Below are positions 25,878-39,293 of a DNA stretch of 64,000 nucleotides, piece by piece. Made by a program: the position numbers and the translations under genes. Origin of the DNA: Cruorifilaria tuberocauda (Eukaryota; Nematoda; Chromadorea; Rhabditida; Onchocercidae); contig JABVXU010000307.1 in NCBI GenBank assembly GCA_013365365.1, forward strand, positions 1-64,000. The letters are read 5' to 3'. A model generated the notes under the pieces. The model searched no databases. It was not told the origin of the DNA and saw only the letters and a list, made by a program, of their open reading frames with translations. Numbering within the stretch: the stretch's first letter is position 1; each line of letters begins with the position of its first letter.

Positions 25878-27908
25878 ACCCGCTCATTGTGCTTTCTGGT
25901 TAAATTTTACAGGAATTATAGTATTGCTTTCTTAACGTTAGATTTGGTTAACTTGTGTTTTTTGTTTGAGAAATGAATATTTATCCCTGTATTTTTTCTT
26001 GTATATAAAAGTTAGATGGAATGATTTTCAAACCTATAAAAAATCTATAACCTCATAAATTCAGGTTTTCAGGACTTTGTTTTAATATTTCTGAGCAAGG
26101 CAAGTAAAATTCATTAAGTACTTGTAGAAAAGCTGAAGGTTTTGTTCGGTTAGGCTTTTATTAGGTTATTTTTCGTTTGTAATTTTTATCTGATTAATGA
26201 ACCTGAATATATTTTGTATCTAATTTTCGAAAATGTCTGATTGCTGATGATTCAGATAACATTATCCATTTTTGTGAACCAGTAAATATCCTTAAGTGTG
26301 GCTAGCATTATAAGCTTCCTTTAGGAACTACATTGAGTAGCCGTATATTGTAATAAACGATGTTGAAAAGTAAAAAATGTGTAGTTTATTTTGGGAAAGA
26401 AAGATAAACAAAATCCAAATCCAAAGAGAATTTTAAAATATACTGTTTGAAAAGGAAGAGATGGATAACAGGAAAGCACAATTACCACAAAGTGTTGAAC
26501 ATCATAGAATTCTGAGGCAATAAATTAGAATGAGAATGGATAAGAATTCAGATTTGTGGAGAATTACTTTCATAAAAAAAAATCAATGAAACATTATTTC
26601 GTGGTTGGAAAACATGGCTGATATATAGCAAAGACGAACAATAAATATCGAACATTGATTGCTTGAGATATAATCTAATTTTCCTAGGAAAATGAATTAC
26701 AATGTTGCTAGAAAAAAATAGAAGGAAAGGAATGGTGAAAAATAAAATTCACCAAGTGACTGAATGATTTCATCGTTTAAAAAGTCCATTGTTCATTCTT
26801 CTCTATGCTATAATTCTTGCTAATTTGTTCTGTTGAATATCAATTGATTGGAATTTTCAATTTCCATCAGATACTTTGTATTTCATTTATACAAAATTCA
26901 TATCACTTTTAATACGGAGGTTTCGTCAAACTTCGAAAACTGGAAATAACCGTATTATTTTGTTTCACTAATATTCTTATGAATTTCAAACGAAAACTGT
27001 TTTTATTCATCCTTCTTCAAACTCAGATGACATCGATATGATGTGGAAGTTTATGAGAGAATGATTGAAGGAAGTGATTCAAACTACATCAAATTCTTAA
27101 ATAAACCAATGGAAGAGACAAAACAAATTCACAATAAGTCTAATCATAAACAAAAGAAAAAGGTAAGAGTAAAATAAATAAAAATACAATCATCTCCTTG
27201 ACATTTCTACCAGAAAAGAAAGTATACTTAATTTGAAGACTAGTATGAATGAACAAAACCACTGAATTGTAACAGAATAGAAGCGTTCAAAATGCCCAGG
27301 ACATACCGAATTATTAAAAGAATTAACCAAATAATTTCACTTCCTAAAAGCCAGTAAAGACAACAAAAAACAGAAAACACAGATTCAACAAAATAAATTT
27401 GTAAGGATTAGCAGAAAGACAAAGCAACAAAATCAATGTGCCACTCTGTAAACAAACAAATAATAGACTATGAACAACAAATTTGGACAAACAAATGATT
27501 ATACAAGGATATGAAAGCAATATGCTTTCGTTATTACGATGACCGTTTCACATCCTTAATAATTCAAACCCAACAACTAATATTTCTCAAGATACAAACA
27601 CCGATAACAGATAAGAGTTAAATGTCACAAGAAATATATTATCCCAGATTATCTAATTATTTATTTCCTTTTATTATGATCAGAAAGAAGATTTAAGCTA
27701 ATCAACCCATTCAGTTCGAATTGAACTAAATGAGCTGTTTAGCTTCCTCACGATCAACCGATTTCTTGCACTATTTCTCGGAAGTCAAGAAAGTAAAATT
27801 AAGAGAGATAACACCGTCTTTTTTACCTAAATAAGTCATTATTTAAAAATAGAAAAAATACCAACAACAAAATGTGAATCAATACTCAATATAGTTCATT
27901 ATTTACTT
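25878..27908. other. Tail-to-tail spacer between cox-5B and the TLC gene
   Basis: About 2 kb of AT-rich, largely unique DNA in which I see no gene, RNA or clear repeat. It must contain the 3'UTRs of the two converging genes. The open frame at 25705-25935 overlaps the last cox-5B exon in the wrong frame. Confidence 0.6.
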
Positions 27909-30393
27909 TTAAGCAATAACTTCAATCTCATCCTCATCACGAAGTCGATCACTTGTTCCTGCAATTTCTGCCACAACTTGCGTAGGATTTGCTGGTACAC
28001 CGCGCTGTCGCTTCTTACCTAACAATCCATCCGCAGCCAGTACCCTAAAATTTATTACCGTTTACTGATTCTCTAAAATTTTTATGCATCATAATTATAT
28101 TTAATGAAATTTCACATAAATGATCAGTATGCAAAAATTATTTGTAGGGATAATGTCATGTGATGAAGATTCAAATAGGAAATTACACAGAGATTAGAAA
28201 AAATGAACTTCATGTTGAAATAATTTTACATTAGATAGATTTCAAACTTCAAGGGTCATGTTTTTATTTGCTTGAACATATGTGGCTTCACATTCAACCG
28301 CTTCAACCCTTGAGATCATTTCTATTTATAACTTACCTATATAAAAGGACGATATTGGTAGCGGCGAGTGAAACGATGACGACAAATGTAATTAGTGTGA
28401 GGTACCACACCATTTTCCAGGCCGTAGTAATTTGCCAATACAGCAAATAAGTGCTGACAGCCATGCGAAATACAATAAATGTAACAATATTCAATAGTGC
28501 AATGATACGAAATGGTGTCGAAGATTTTTCAACTCGATAGAGATTCAACATGGAACGTGAATGCAGGAAAATGCTATTAAGTTCCATTAGAAGTCCACAG
28601 ACAACCACTCCTGAAATTTGGCTGCTAAATACTGACAATTATGTGGATAGAACTATCTACTGGTGATTTCTTAAGGAAAAAATTAAAATTAGAAAAAAAA
28701 ATCAGAAAACATGTTACTTCATTAACATGTTATGTTAATCGAATGGTATGTCTTATGATATGTTTTGATTTATTTACTTCTTGCTCGCGAGACAAAAATT
28801 GTACAAATATCTTAATCACTAAACAAATATCATAATTTACAGAGCTATACCAAAGAATTAGATTACCAGAATAAAAAGAAAAAATATTCTAGGAATGCAA
28901 GTTTCAAAATAAAAGTGGTAAGGAAACCTAAAAACTTATTCGTCGCGTAATTGGTGCCAAACGCTATAAGAACAACGACATGGTGGAAGAGTAATTCAAT
29001 GATTCGTAATGATTGCTCGTTGATAACCAAATCAGTAAGATCATGTATCAAATAGCCCGTCGAAACTACCAACTTAAAAATATCAAGTTTCATTAATTTA
29101 GATTCGTTCTCAAAATAGTTGAAAGATAACCTTAGAAGATTTTAAATTAGCAATTTATTTTACTTATCATTGCACTTACTATGGCTAACGTAGGTCTTAC
29201 TTCTATGAAAGAAGAAGAGTATATATTGCAGTATTCATCTTGAACCCTGTTTTAGTTGATAACTTCAATAATTACCCCACCTATATTATATTAGATATTA
29301 TTATATTAGACTAGGTTGTAACACGTAACTGATTAGTTTTGTCCCTATTATAAACAAATGCGGATGAAAGAGAAATATTAAATTCAGTTTGACATCTCAA
29401 CTGATAATTTAACGTTCTAACTTTTTCAAACTTATTATATTTTTTGATTTCATTTTGTTCTTTGTCCTTTTGTTATTCTAAATTATTACTTATAGATGTA
29501 ATGCCATGAAAGGATGAGAATCAAAAGATAAAAGTATATTATATCTTTCGTTATTAATTATATACAAACAGATGAAAAAACTTACCAAATAATAAGCCAT
29601 AGTATTTGTATAATTTACCATATCTTCCATTAATTTTGGATAAACAATAATTGCATAAAGTGCCCAGAAACCGGATATTACTGAATGTCCTAATGAAACA
29701 GCTTCATTGCTAATCCTCCAGCGCCTATTTGGAGGTGTGATCTGCAATAATAATTGAAATTCAATTAAAATCATTAAAATATAGAATTACCTAATTATCT
29801 TGGAAATAATCAAGTTTCGTTACCAACGATATCATACCTTATAGCACGATAATCTAACCATGCAATGTTTCAAGAGAAGCCCCCAGGCGAAATGACGAAA
29901 ATTCACATACTTACCAACAATGGTTGGCTACTTTGGATATCCACAAAGTTATTTGAATGATTGTTATTTTTACCCCATCCAAAATATGACAATGTTTTGA
30001 AGGTACATGTTCCAAACAAATACCATCGAACAATAAATTGCAAGAAGCGAAAGCAAAGAAATGATAAAACGATCTAAAATAAATTATTTGAGTTAAAAAT
30101 TTTTATTTTACGCAAAATAATATTTTAAAAAATAATAAAATAATATATGAAGACTTTTATATCCACGTAGTACCTTTACAGATTGCATATATGTCACTCT
30201 ATTTTACTTGGATATTTGAATTTTTGGAAAAACCGGAAACTTTGACTTTATTTGAAAAACCAAATTTTCTTCTTCGAAATTAACTCGTTCATTTGCGGAA
30301 CACAATTATTCATTTCGAAAATTTAAATTAATTTACCTGTGAACAACCAATACCAACTTTCTTCCAGTTCCAGTCCACAAATTCACTTGTCAT
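27909..30393 (-). CDS. fld-1: TLC-domain membrane protein, TLCD1/TLCD2 (fld-1) type
   Basis: Six minus-strand exons: 30393-30337, 30073-29915, 29741-29586, 29072-28928, 28610-28337 and 28044-27909; 308 residues, all phases agreeing. After a short N-terminal region with one hydrophobic helix come RWRISNEAVSLGHSVISGFW, GYLIHDLTDLV (residues 130-140), ELLFHHVVVLIAF with the paired His at about 154-155, and CGLLMELNSIFLHSRSML, in the same order as in human TLCD1/2. Further membrane helices follow. The tail is charged and ends DRLRDEDEIEVIA. C. elegans FLD-1 and mammalian TLCD1/2 act at the plasma membrane to limit polyunsaturated phospholipid content and thus membrane fluidity. Other TLC proteins (ceramide synthases, TRAM, CLN8) fit less well because they lack the GYLIHD...ELNSIFLHSR arrangement seen here. 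Confidence 0.88.
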
Positions 30394-31979
30394 ACCCAAC
30401 AATTACCCAATAACCCAGCAAATTCTATGATATCAGCGTTGTTGCTGGCTTACTTCGAGTAACCAAACTGAAATTAAAATAACCGGAAAAAAAAAATCAA
30501 ACTCTCTAAATTTAAGCATTATAAAAGACACCAGTAGCTTCTAATACAAAACAGAATACAAAATACACAATACAAAATAATACAAATGCAAAATAATTTA
30601 AACCTTTCCAATTTTCTCAACGAGATACTTGATCATCAAAAATATATCAGGTTGATTGTTGTAATTTATTTCGATAGTTGCTTGTTTTGCATGCTAGTAG
30701 ATTTTACTCATATTTATAGTTACTTGCTTTGAAATCAATAAGTCAGACAGGTAAATATATTACGAACTTTTCTATTCCAAAACTAAGAAAAGCTATCGTA
30801 AATTTCGGCATAAATTATTTTAAAGACTGCTTCTATCCAACATTAAGAAATTTATTCTAAAAGTTTCAATCTGCTTCTTCCGTAAAAAGCATTAAACTAA
30901 GAATAGCTAAATTCATGCTTTTTATACATCCAAATCGTCGGATGCTTTTATCGAAGGATTCTACTGCTTCATTGAAGAAAAAAAAAATAATCTGATAACC
31001 AAGTCAAACATTATTTTCAACTTTTCAAACACAAAAAAACATCATAATGTTTAACAAATAATACCGAATATATCAGATAAAATTCACACATAATGAGAGC
31101 ATCGTTAAATTATTCGCAAAGATTGAAAAAAAAGTCAAAAGTGCAGGATAAATGAGAGAAGCAAAGACTGAGAACAGTAGAGAGGCAGAGATTAATAAAA
31201 CTTTCAATGATAGAAAAGATAACCAATCGCGAGATTACTACCAACCTGGTGGCGAAGCGCTTCCGTTCCTGTTGGCGGTTTTGTCCAACTTTTTTTCCTT
31301 TTGTTTTATTAATTAATGAGGCGCCGTTGTATGGTCTGTTAATATTCTATGTGTTTCTCATGGAGTTTTATCACTGTCTGATAATCTCATGATATCAATG
31401 ATTTCTTAATTCTCCTAATCATTGCATCTATTTGTCTTAAATCGTATCACTTTCTATCATGCGTTTTTTCTTAATCTTTGTTTTTGAATTAATCATCTTC
31501 AATGGAATTCTTTTGTTCCCAAAAATATTTATTACTGTTCTGTTATTTGCTTCATTACTTACCTTCACGCCTAATCATTTAATAAGTCCTCTTACTGAAT
31601 TTCTAGTTTCATTTAATAATTTCACTACTTATTCATTTAACTTCTTAGGTAGTTGGAAATTGCAATTAAGTAATAGTTCATGAAACTGTCACCATTAACT
31701 TTGCTCACAAATGATAATTAGTTATCACTTAATTAAGTAAATTGATTATTGGTGATGAAGAAAAATGAATTAATTTAATGAATCATTCTTAATTAAATCA
31801 ATCAGATTTCCTAATGCAATGAAGGAAACAGAAATTTTTTATTGAGATAAAATTGATAAAAGTTAATTACGTTAGTTAATTATATAGAGAGATATTTGTA
31901 AAAATTAAAATTATAACGTCAATTTTTTCTATTTTTTAGAAATCTGAACTTCAATTTATAAAAATTAATTATCACTTAC

Positions 31980-32090
31980 TTTCACGCAGTAATTATAGTA
32001 TAATATCTCTGGTCCGATGAAAGAGTTCCTCGCTGAATTAACAAATTGAATGCAAAAAACTAAAATAGCTAAATGGCAAACATTTTTCAT
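31980..32090 (-). CDS. Tentative first exon of a small secreted protein
   Basis: On the minus strand an ATG at 32090 opens a 37-codon exon ending exactly at a GTAAGT donor in phase 0. The start is a good signal peptide (MKNVCHLAILVFCIQFVNS), followed by ARNSFIGPEILYYNYCVK. A possible second exon at 31335-31309 (after a TTAACAG acceptor) would add TIQRRLIN and a stop, giving a 45-residue product, perhaps a peptide hormone. I do not recognise a family. The signal peptide and consensus donor favour a real gene; the short length and missing conservation evidence count against it. Confidence 0.3.
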
Positions 32091-33227
32091 TAGAGGTGAA
32101 TGAATTATGGATGAGTAAACGATATGACTCATTGTTTTTTGTATATATTTTTGCATTCAATTCCAATTTTAATCAAATTTTAGTTCAACAAACCTTCAAT
32201 CGAGCTTCGATTGATTAATTAATTGGTCCATAAGAAAGAGAGAGAAAATTATGGAAGTGAAAATACATTGAAATTTTTATTTCAATGAACAGGTATTTGA
32301 AATAAATCCGTTGAAGCATATAATTTCATGAAAATTTTGTGCCTTTAAACATCTCGAAGCATTGAGAAGGATTGGTGTGATAGCAAAGTTCTTTTAAATA
32401 GTTTTATTGATTATTCCCTATAAAATACTTAACATTTATCTATCGTTATCAGCTAAAAATGAACGAACTTTTATTGATCAGGTTTACTTTTAATGAAAGT
32501 ATGAATTATTGGTTGTAAGCCATTCTAAAATAGTAGTTTTTGATCAGTCAATGTTTCATCTCAAAAAAGTCTTTATTTTTAATTATTTATTTACATCACA
32601 TAAAAGTTTATCCTCTATCCCTCGTAACTTTTCATGCAATAAGTTCATGCTCTCAGGACTAGTCATATCAGTTGATCTTTTTTTTCTTGAATACCAATGA
32701 TATTAAGTATCCCTTACCATTAATCATGAGTAAAACATCAATTGCGAGTGATAAAAGTTTTTTTATAGGAAAACTTACCAAAAAATAAGACAAAGTGAGT
32801 AAATGAAGGATGGAAGCTTAAACAAATTAAGCCAGTTAGTATAATAATTCGTTCAAATAAAAACATCTACAACAAACGATATAATAAATAAATACATATA
32901 ATTTACAATGCATTTAAATTATAAGTAAGTAAGGTATGTATTTCCAATCGTAATTAATTAATGAGTCATTTAAATGAGTAAAATTATGAACAAAATTTCG
33001 ATATATCTCATTTTTGCTTTTTTTTTCAATAACTTTTCATCGGAAAACTTATCAAAAAATAAGACAAATTTAGGAAATTAATAATTTTAAAATGATCTTT
33101 TTATAATTTGTATATATTTTCATTTTTTCTTTCTTCCAAGCACCTTTTGCATATGTTTAAGATTATTTTTTACACAGGTACGAATCAAAATTCTTTTTAA
33201 TTACATTTTCTATAACTATAATTTGTT

Positions 33228-33340
33228 GTTATTATTACTGATATTAATTATTACTATTATTTCATATTGTTTATCATTACTGTTCATTTTATTATTATTA
33301 TTATCATTATTGCTGTTATTATTATTATTATTATAAAAAA
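33228..33340. repeat. TTA/ATT trinucleotide microsatellite
   Basis: Interrupted runs of TTATTA and TTATCATTA cover this stretch, ending in TTATTATTATTATTATAAA. It lies just downstream of the copper transporter stop codon on the minus strand. Confidence 0.7.
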
Positions 33341-33503
33341 CTATTGGAAATTAATCAAGTACATTAGTACATTAGTACGTCATTAAAGTATTGTGGAATA
33401 TGGTAACTATAAGATGATAAGTTAGTTTATAGTTTATGAACAAATAAATGAATTATAATAATATTGACAGAAAGTAGTTTAATAAACATTATATCAATTA
33501 AAT

Positions 33504-34687
33504 TTATACAAAGACGCAGGATCCAGTAGTAATACCCAAAATAACAGCTATACCAAACCAAACCGAATAGGACATGAATATTAGCATAAGAAGATAATTG
33601 GTGATAAGTTGTATCATGAATAAGGCTATTAGAAAAATTTGGCGACAAGCATTCTTCATAAATCTGAAACGAAAATTTGACTTTGAAAGAGAAAAAAGAT
33701 TAAATCGTTGACATTTTCACTCCTCATTGAGTAAAAATCCTTTCAAATGCTTTCAAAAGTAATTAAGTCAATCTCAGTCAAGCTTAACTGAATATTGCCA
33801 AATAGCATTGTTTATGAAAAATTCAATACTGAAGATCTATGGTAGTAAAATAAATACCCATATTTGCTTGACGCATATAAATCAACCGAAAGTTTTGTAC
33901 TTTATTGTACTTTATGTAGTATGTACTGTTTTGTACTTTAGAAGTAAAGTACAAAGTACGTAATTAGAGGCAAAATTAGAGTAAAAATAAATTGAAATTA
34001 ACTAAAGAAAGAAAAATAAGTAGTCTAAAATTCATAGAAGACTTTCGTTTTATAAAGTGCAAAATTAAGTTAGTTAAAAAGATTTTCGAGATTATTTCTT
34101 ATTTTTTTTTAATGCACTTATTCGTATAGTGGATTTATTTTGTTGATAAGATTGTTTAAATTGAAATGTTTGTTTAATTTAAAATATTATATATAAATAA
34201 AATAAGAATAGCTTACGTTGTATTGTTTGTTGTTAACGGTGATTTCGAAAATGTTGAATTATAGTTTTTTCGAATCAGCTTAATTGCTTCAAAAAACATT
34301 CCAAGCAAATAAATTGCAATACAGCTGATGATCATTTCTAATAAGAGTAAATTCTGATAAAATTTCTTGATAAAGAGTTCTTGATAAAATTTCTAGTTTA
34401 CCAAAAAAAAATCACTCAAGCTTAGTATTTATTAATTAATGTTGAGAGAAATTATTTACTTGTTCGGTTTTTCATTATCTCTCATTGTCATTTTAATGTA
34501 TGTTTGAACTATATACGTCTAAGTGACTTTGAGTGATTCTTAAAACTTTATTAATGAGTTAAATTAATAATAATGAAAATATCCATGTTGTAGCAATTTT
34601 CCTTGTTTACTTACTCCATGTAGTATCGATTTTCCATGATTGAAATAATAAGATATCGTTGATAGTAAAGTGAAACCATGACCACAT
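33504..34687 (-). CDS. Ctr-family (SLC31) copper transporter, compact
   Basis: Three minus-strand exons: 34687-34615, 34337-34217 and 33663-33504; 117 residues with all phases matching. The order is that of Ctr1: an N-terminal MWSWFHFTINDILLFQSW, TM1 in IISCIAIYLLGMFFEAIKLI, a short loop, TM2 ending NYLLMLIFMSYS with the hallmark M-x-x-x-M (Met91, Met95), and TM3 with G-x-x-x-G (Gly108, Gly112). Ctr proteins form trimers that import Cu(I) through the TM2 methionine rings. The long extracellular Met/His-rich tail of human CTR1 is absent and the cytosolic tail is almost nil, so this is a minimal core. A TTTCAG acceptor-like site lies 19 nt before the ATG; the gene could be trans-spliced there, or an upstream exon could exist. 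The family call is firm; the orthologue is not determined. Confidence 0.88.
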
Positions 34688-36027
34688 CTTTAATTTTTTT
34701 TGTGATCTGAAATTTTTATTTCAAATTGAACTCTCGTTCGAACATTTGAATTATTTCAAAAATAATTATGCAACATATTAGAATAAATAACAAAATGTTG
34801 AGTTCTGAATGTTTCTTTTTATCATTCAACTAATTTATTCAAATGAAATCTAAATTTGAAAGAAAAAAATGAGGTTGCATTAATTTATGTAATACAAAGA
34901 ATATATGCTTTTTATTAATATTATCTTTTAATTAATTGAGATTTTCCATTCTTTGAAGGAATAATATTGATGATATCAGTTTTAACGATAGCAATTAATT
35001 CTACTTTTATTAACTGAGGTTTTTTTTTTCCTTAAAAAGATTTATAAAATATTGAATTTTTTTACAATATATTTTATTTCAACTCTTTTATATCTTTATT
35101 TGTTTTTGTTGAATAACTATGAACTTGTAAAAATTATCCGTTAAAATTTTTTAGTAAATCGAATATTCGTTTTAAAAAATTTATTTTAAGTTCATAACTT
35201 AATTTATTAACATGATACTATTAAATAACTAGTTATTTAAAAGAACAACCTGTCGGTTGATTGACTGAGTGGACTGTGATTGGAAGGATTGCTGATAAGG
35301 ATGTGTTTGCTACGTCATGTGCTTCTTTTTATTTGCCTTCTTTCCCCTTATACATCTTTCTTTTTGTGATTCTTCAAATTGAAAGGAAAAAGAAATGGAA
35401 GCAATATTTTATCAGTTTTTTTTTTTGTTCATAAATTCCTAATTTGTAATAGGAATAATAAGGTAACAATTATTTAATGTAATTTTGTTTGTCATCCAAC
35501 TTGTACTGTTTAAGTTTATAGTTCATGTTTAAGATATAATTTTATAAATTTTATGTTGAAACAATTCTTTTATAATTAATGATTGAAATTTCAATAATTT
35601 ATGTTGTCATGTTGTCATATTACTTTGCCCTTCAGTCTTTTTTTTCTTCATATATTATCTGTTTTTTTGTACTTATTACCTCTTTTATTTTTTTTTAATG
35701 TTTAATTTTGTCGAAATTTAGATCGGAATGAATTTTCATTCAGTTTTGAGTGATTTTCACAAAATAATTCTTATCTTATTTTTTATCGTCATTAAATATC
35801 TATTCAAGGGAACTGAATTTCAAATGTATTAGTTCGACTATATAGGGTTCGTAGATAGTAATTCTTCTATGAAATTTGTCTTCTGCTATATTTATACAGT
35901 TTTTTTGTGATTACAGAAAAGTCATTCGGTATCGATTTGAACTCGTTACTTTAATATATAATTTCAAGTTTTTGATTATTGTATTTAATAAAACTGAATT
36001 GTAGTTGTTACTGCTATCTTGAACGAA
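34688..36027. other. Head-to-head spacer between the copper transporter and thoc-3
   Basis: The two flanking genes diverge, so both promoters should lie here. The sequence is extremely AT-rich with several poly-T runs. I see no gene, RNA or strong repeat. Confidence 0.6.
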
Positions 36028-38613
36028 ATGGGCACACAAAGTCGAGAACAATCATCAACAACATTACAACGGAAAAATGGATTGCCTTCATCATCATCAT
36101 CATCATCATCGTCAACATCATCGAAGGTCCAAACATTCCGGGACGCTGTTATGCATTTCAAAAAAAATGATCGTGTTAAAACATATGACATGCAGGTTTG
36201 CGCATGCTATTTTAGTTTATTAATCCAACTTTTCATTAAATCCTTGTTCTTCCTATTTTATCTCTTTTTATATTGTAATTTAGTGTTTGATCATATATTT
36301 GACATTACTGTTGTAACTAAATTTGAAGAACTTGGAATTTGTATTAGTTTCAAACGCTTCAAAAAAGCTTAAAATATTCAAGGCTAAAGAATTGCAAAGA
36401 TTGCAGGTACCACGACCTCTTACTGTATCTTGGAATTGTGATGGCACTCGCCTTGCTGCAGGAGCGGAAAAAAGTGTATCAGTGATAACATTTGATTCGT
36501 CATTTCGAATCGTTAGTATTTACAATATAAGTGGAATAGAGGATAATGGTGTAAAATATTAATATTTTGTTGACTTAAGACATCGCATTATATCTCATTT
36601 GTTTGAATACTTAATAATGATAATAATGACTTTTATTTTCGATTTTTAAAATCAGCATTTTCATGTAAAGTAGCCTTTTTTAACATTTCAGCATATTTTT
36701 TGAAATTTATTTGTAAATGATAATGGGAAATTATGGCATCATATGAATACTACTTAAAGTATAGAGTAATTTTTACTTTATTTTTACATAATTAAGTATG
36801 CAATAATCTAATCAAAAATGAAATAAAATTATTCTTGTTGCAGAAAACGATTTTCCGTGGCTTTGGTCACAATGAACAGGTTGACCAAGTTGCTTTTCAT
36901 CCATCAAATCCGTATTTGCTGGCTTCAGCCAGTGCAGATAAATCTGTTCGATTATGGGATATTCGACAAGCACGGACACATACTAGACTTAATACTAAAG
37001 GTAAAATGTTTGTATGTAGAGAAACTAATATTTATACATCTTATAATTACTTGATTATGTTTATCATGTTAGGATGGAATAAAACTGTCAAGAAATATAT
37101 TTATTCTGAAAAAATAAATAGTAAAATCCGTTGATTTCGATTTTCGATATCGTAAACTGGAATCTTCATTTACGTAAGTCAAACAAGGATTATTTATTCA
37201 GATCTTTTTTATAGAGAGAATAATCAAACAACCTTGGAACTTCAAATCTTATGCGGAAAGTTTTTTGAAATTATCATGTAATTCACAAATATTCCAACAT
37301 AGTTTTTTTTTTTCATTTTTTTCATTTACAGCGCAGAATTTGAATGTAGCCTGGTCACCCTGTGGTACATATTTGGTATATGGAGACAAGGAAGATTCCA
37401 TAAGTATTCTTGATAGCCGAAATTTAAAAACAATAAAAGTTGAATCGTTGAAGGATGAAGTGAATGAATTTGCATTTGATCCATCTGGGAAATATTTATT
37501 TGTGGCAATGGGAAGTGGACAAGTCAATATTTTCTCGTAAATTTTTTTTTAATTACGGTTAAAATTACGGCTAATATTAAGTAATTCTACTTTTTGGTGA
37601 GGAGAAAAAAGAGTTACTTTAGCAGATTAATAAAGATTCTATATTATTGGTGACGTTTTTAGCATTAATTAACTTTTTCAACGAATTATTAATATAGGCA
37701 TTTCAATATTTACATTAAATTATTACATTAACTATCTATTTTTGAATATATCACAAACTTAACTCTTCATTTCATCTTTGAAATTAAATAACCAGGCAGA
37801 TATTTTCATTTCTTACTCTACTTTGAATCAATCGCCAAAGCAGATTTTCCACTGATGTCTTTGATTCAATATTAAATTTTAGATCACCGGATGTGATACA
37901 TCGGAGAACGTTGCAAGCACATCCTGCCCAAGCTACTTGCGTTTGTTTAGCCGTTTCACCGGATGGTCGACGTTTTGCCGTTGGTGCCTCAGATGCCGTA
38001 TGCTCGATTTGGGATGCTAATGAGTTGATCTGTGAATCAAATATGGGAAGGTTCGTTTTTTATCTTTTATTTAATTTTATATTTATCAAAAGTCATTTTT
38101 CATTGGTGCTATGATGAATCATCATGGTGTATTGTTTTCATATTCATTAATTGATTAATTGTATAATTTTTTAATTATTCAAAACTTAAAGTATAATGTA
38201 TGTAGAATAGTTCATATCCAATAAGTTACGCTAGATAAATGATACGTATTTGTTGTAGGTTGGATTATCCTTTACGTTCGATTTCATTCAGTGCGGACAG
38301 CCAAATGATAGCCTGTGCAAGTGAAGACCATTTTATTGATATTTGTTGGGCAGAAAATGGTGCAAGGTTTCTTTTTTATTTTGTTGATTTTGCTTGTTGA
38401 AATTATGTCAAGTTGCAGTTTAGTATTCCACCACTATTTTCATTTTTGGTTCTGAAATTGATTTTTTTTAGAGTACATGAACTTCGAGTAAATGCTGAAA
38501 CATTTACGTGTGCTTGGCATCCAAGCTCGTATTTGCTTGCGTACGCTTCAGCTCCATCGTTAGACAGTCGTGATCGAGAAGTTACTGTTAATATTTTTGG
38601 ATTTACTATGTAA
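36028..38613 (+). CDS. thoc-3: THO complex subunit 3 (THOC3/TEX1), WD40 protein
   Basis: Seven exons: 36028-36195, 36407-36511, 36844-37000, 37332-37536, 37883-38050, 38259-38366 and 38472-38613; 350 residues, the family's usual length. After a Ser-rich N-terminus (nine consecutive Ser from TCA/TCG codons) and FRDAVMHFKKNDRVKTYDM come WD repeats: VSWNCDGTRLAAGAEKSVSV, HNEQVDQVAFHPSNPYLLAS ending SVRLWDIR, LNVAWSPCGTYLVYGDKEDS, NEFAFDPSGKYLFVAMGSG, CLAVSPDGRRFAVGASDAV, LDYPLRSISFSADSQMIACA with SEDHFIDI, and FTCAWHPSSYLLAYASAP. The EDHFIDI and LDYPLRS motifs single out THOC3 among WD40 proteins. THOC3 belongs to the THO/TREX complex, which couples transcription to mRNA export in the nucleus. 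Start choice: the ATG at 36028, not the in-frame TTG at 36019. Confidence 0.93.
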
Positions 38614-39189
38614 AATGAACGTTGTCATGCACATGGAAAGAAGGAATTTAAAATAATTTAAATAAAAATGATTATTGTAAGTAACAAATGAACTTCACTG
38701 ATAATGCAATTTGCAACATTTTGTTAGATTTGGCAGAACAATTAGGATTTTTGAGCTCAATGATATCTCATAGCAATACTAAGTTTTGTCTTTCCATTGC
38801 TACATATTTGTACGGATTCAAAGAACTTTGACCTCTTCATTTACTGTTATAGTTTTTTACATTTTAAATTCATGTGTTTCTGTTCAAATTGTTTTTGTTA
38901 TAAAATGATATGAAATGATTCTGACTTGAGTTTTACAGTATACACACAAACAGGACATATCTACAACTTGCAGAGAGATATTCAGCTAACCAGCTATCTT
39001 TTCTTCCCTTTGTGAATTTTGAATCCATCGGAATCAGTTAATAGTATACGGTCCTTCTGATTCACCACTTATATCCAAAGATTATTATTGCTACATTGCT
39101 AGTTCATTCTTGAACATATAAATCTCATAGTTTGACTCCTCATTTGTTACTATTTAAAATGTATAACATAAACTGAAATATTGCAACCG

Positions 39190-39195
39190 TTTATT
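39190..39195 (-). promoter_or_regulatory. Candidate poly(A) signal for lin-28
   Basis: A canonical AATAAA on the minus strand lies about 930 nt past the lin-28 stop codon and about 100 nt beyond the let-7 complementary site, so the site would be inside the mature 3'UTR if this signal is used. Confidence 0.45.
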
Positions 39196-39293
39196 CAATA
39201 TAAAAAAAGAATCACATTAATAAGCCTGCCTGAGTTGAAACATGAAACAATTTAAACCTGAGGTGCAATGATGTAATATGGAAAGCTACATTT

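Larger units (their letters stand above)
30394..33503. other. Mostly non-coding AT-rich DNA upstream of fld-1
   Basis: The promoter of the TLC gene should lie just right of 30393. Apart from one possible secreted-peptide exon at 31980-32090 (minus) I see no gene. The frames at 31207-31392, 31459-31683 and 32509-32700 have no domains. A patch around 31235-31340 is less AT-rich than its surroundings. A TTA/ATT microsatellite lies at the right end. Confidence 0.55.

Noticed and set aside
35985..36191. Minus-strand frame with an Asp run, opposite the thoc-3 first exon
   Set aside because: It is the antisense shadow of the poly-Ser TCA repeat in thoc-3.
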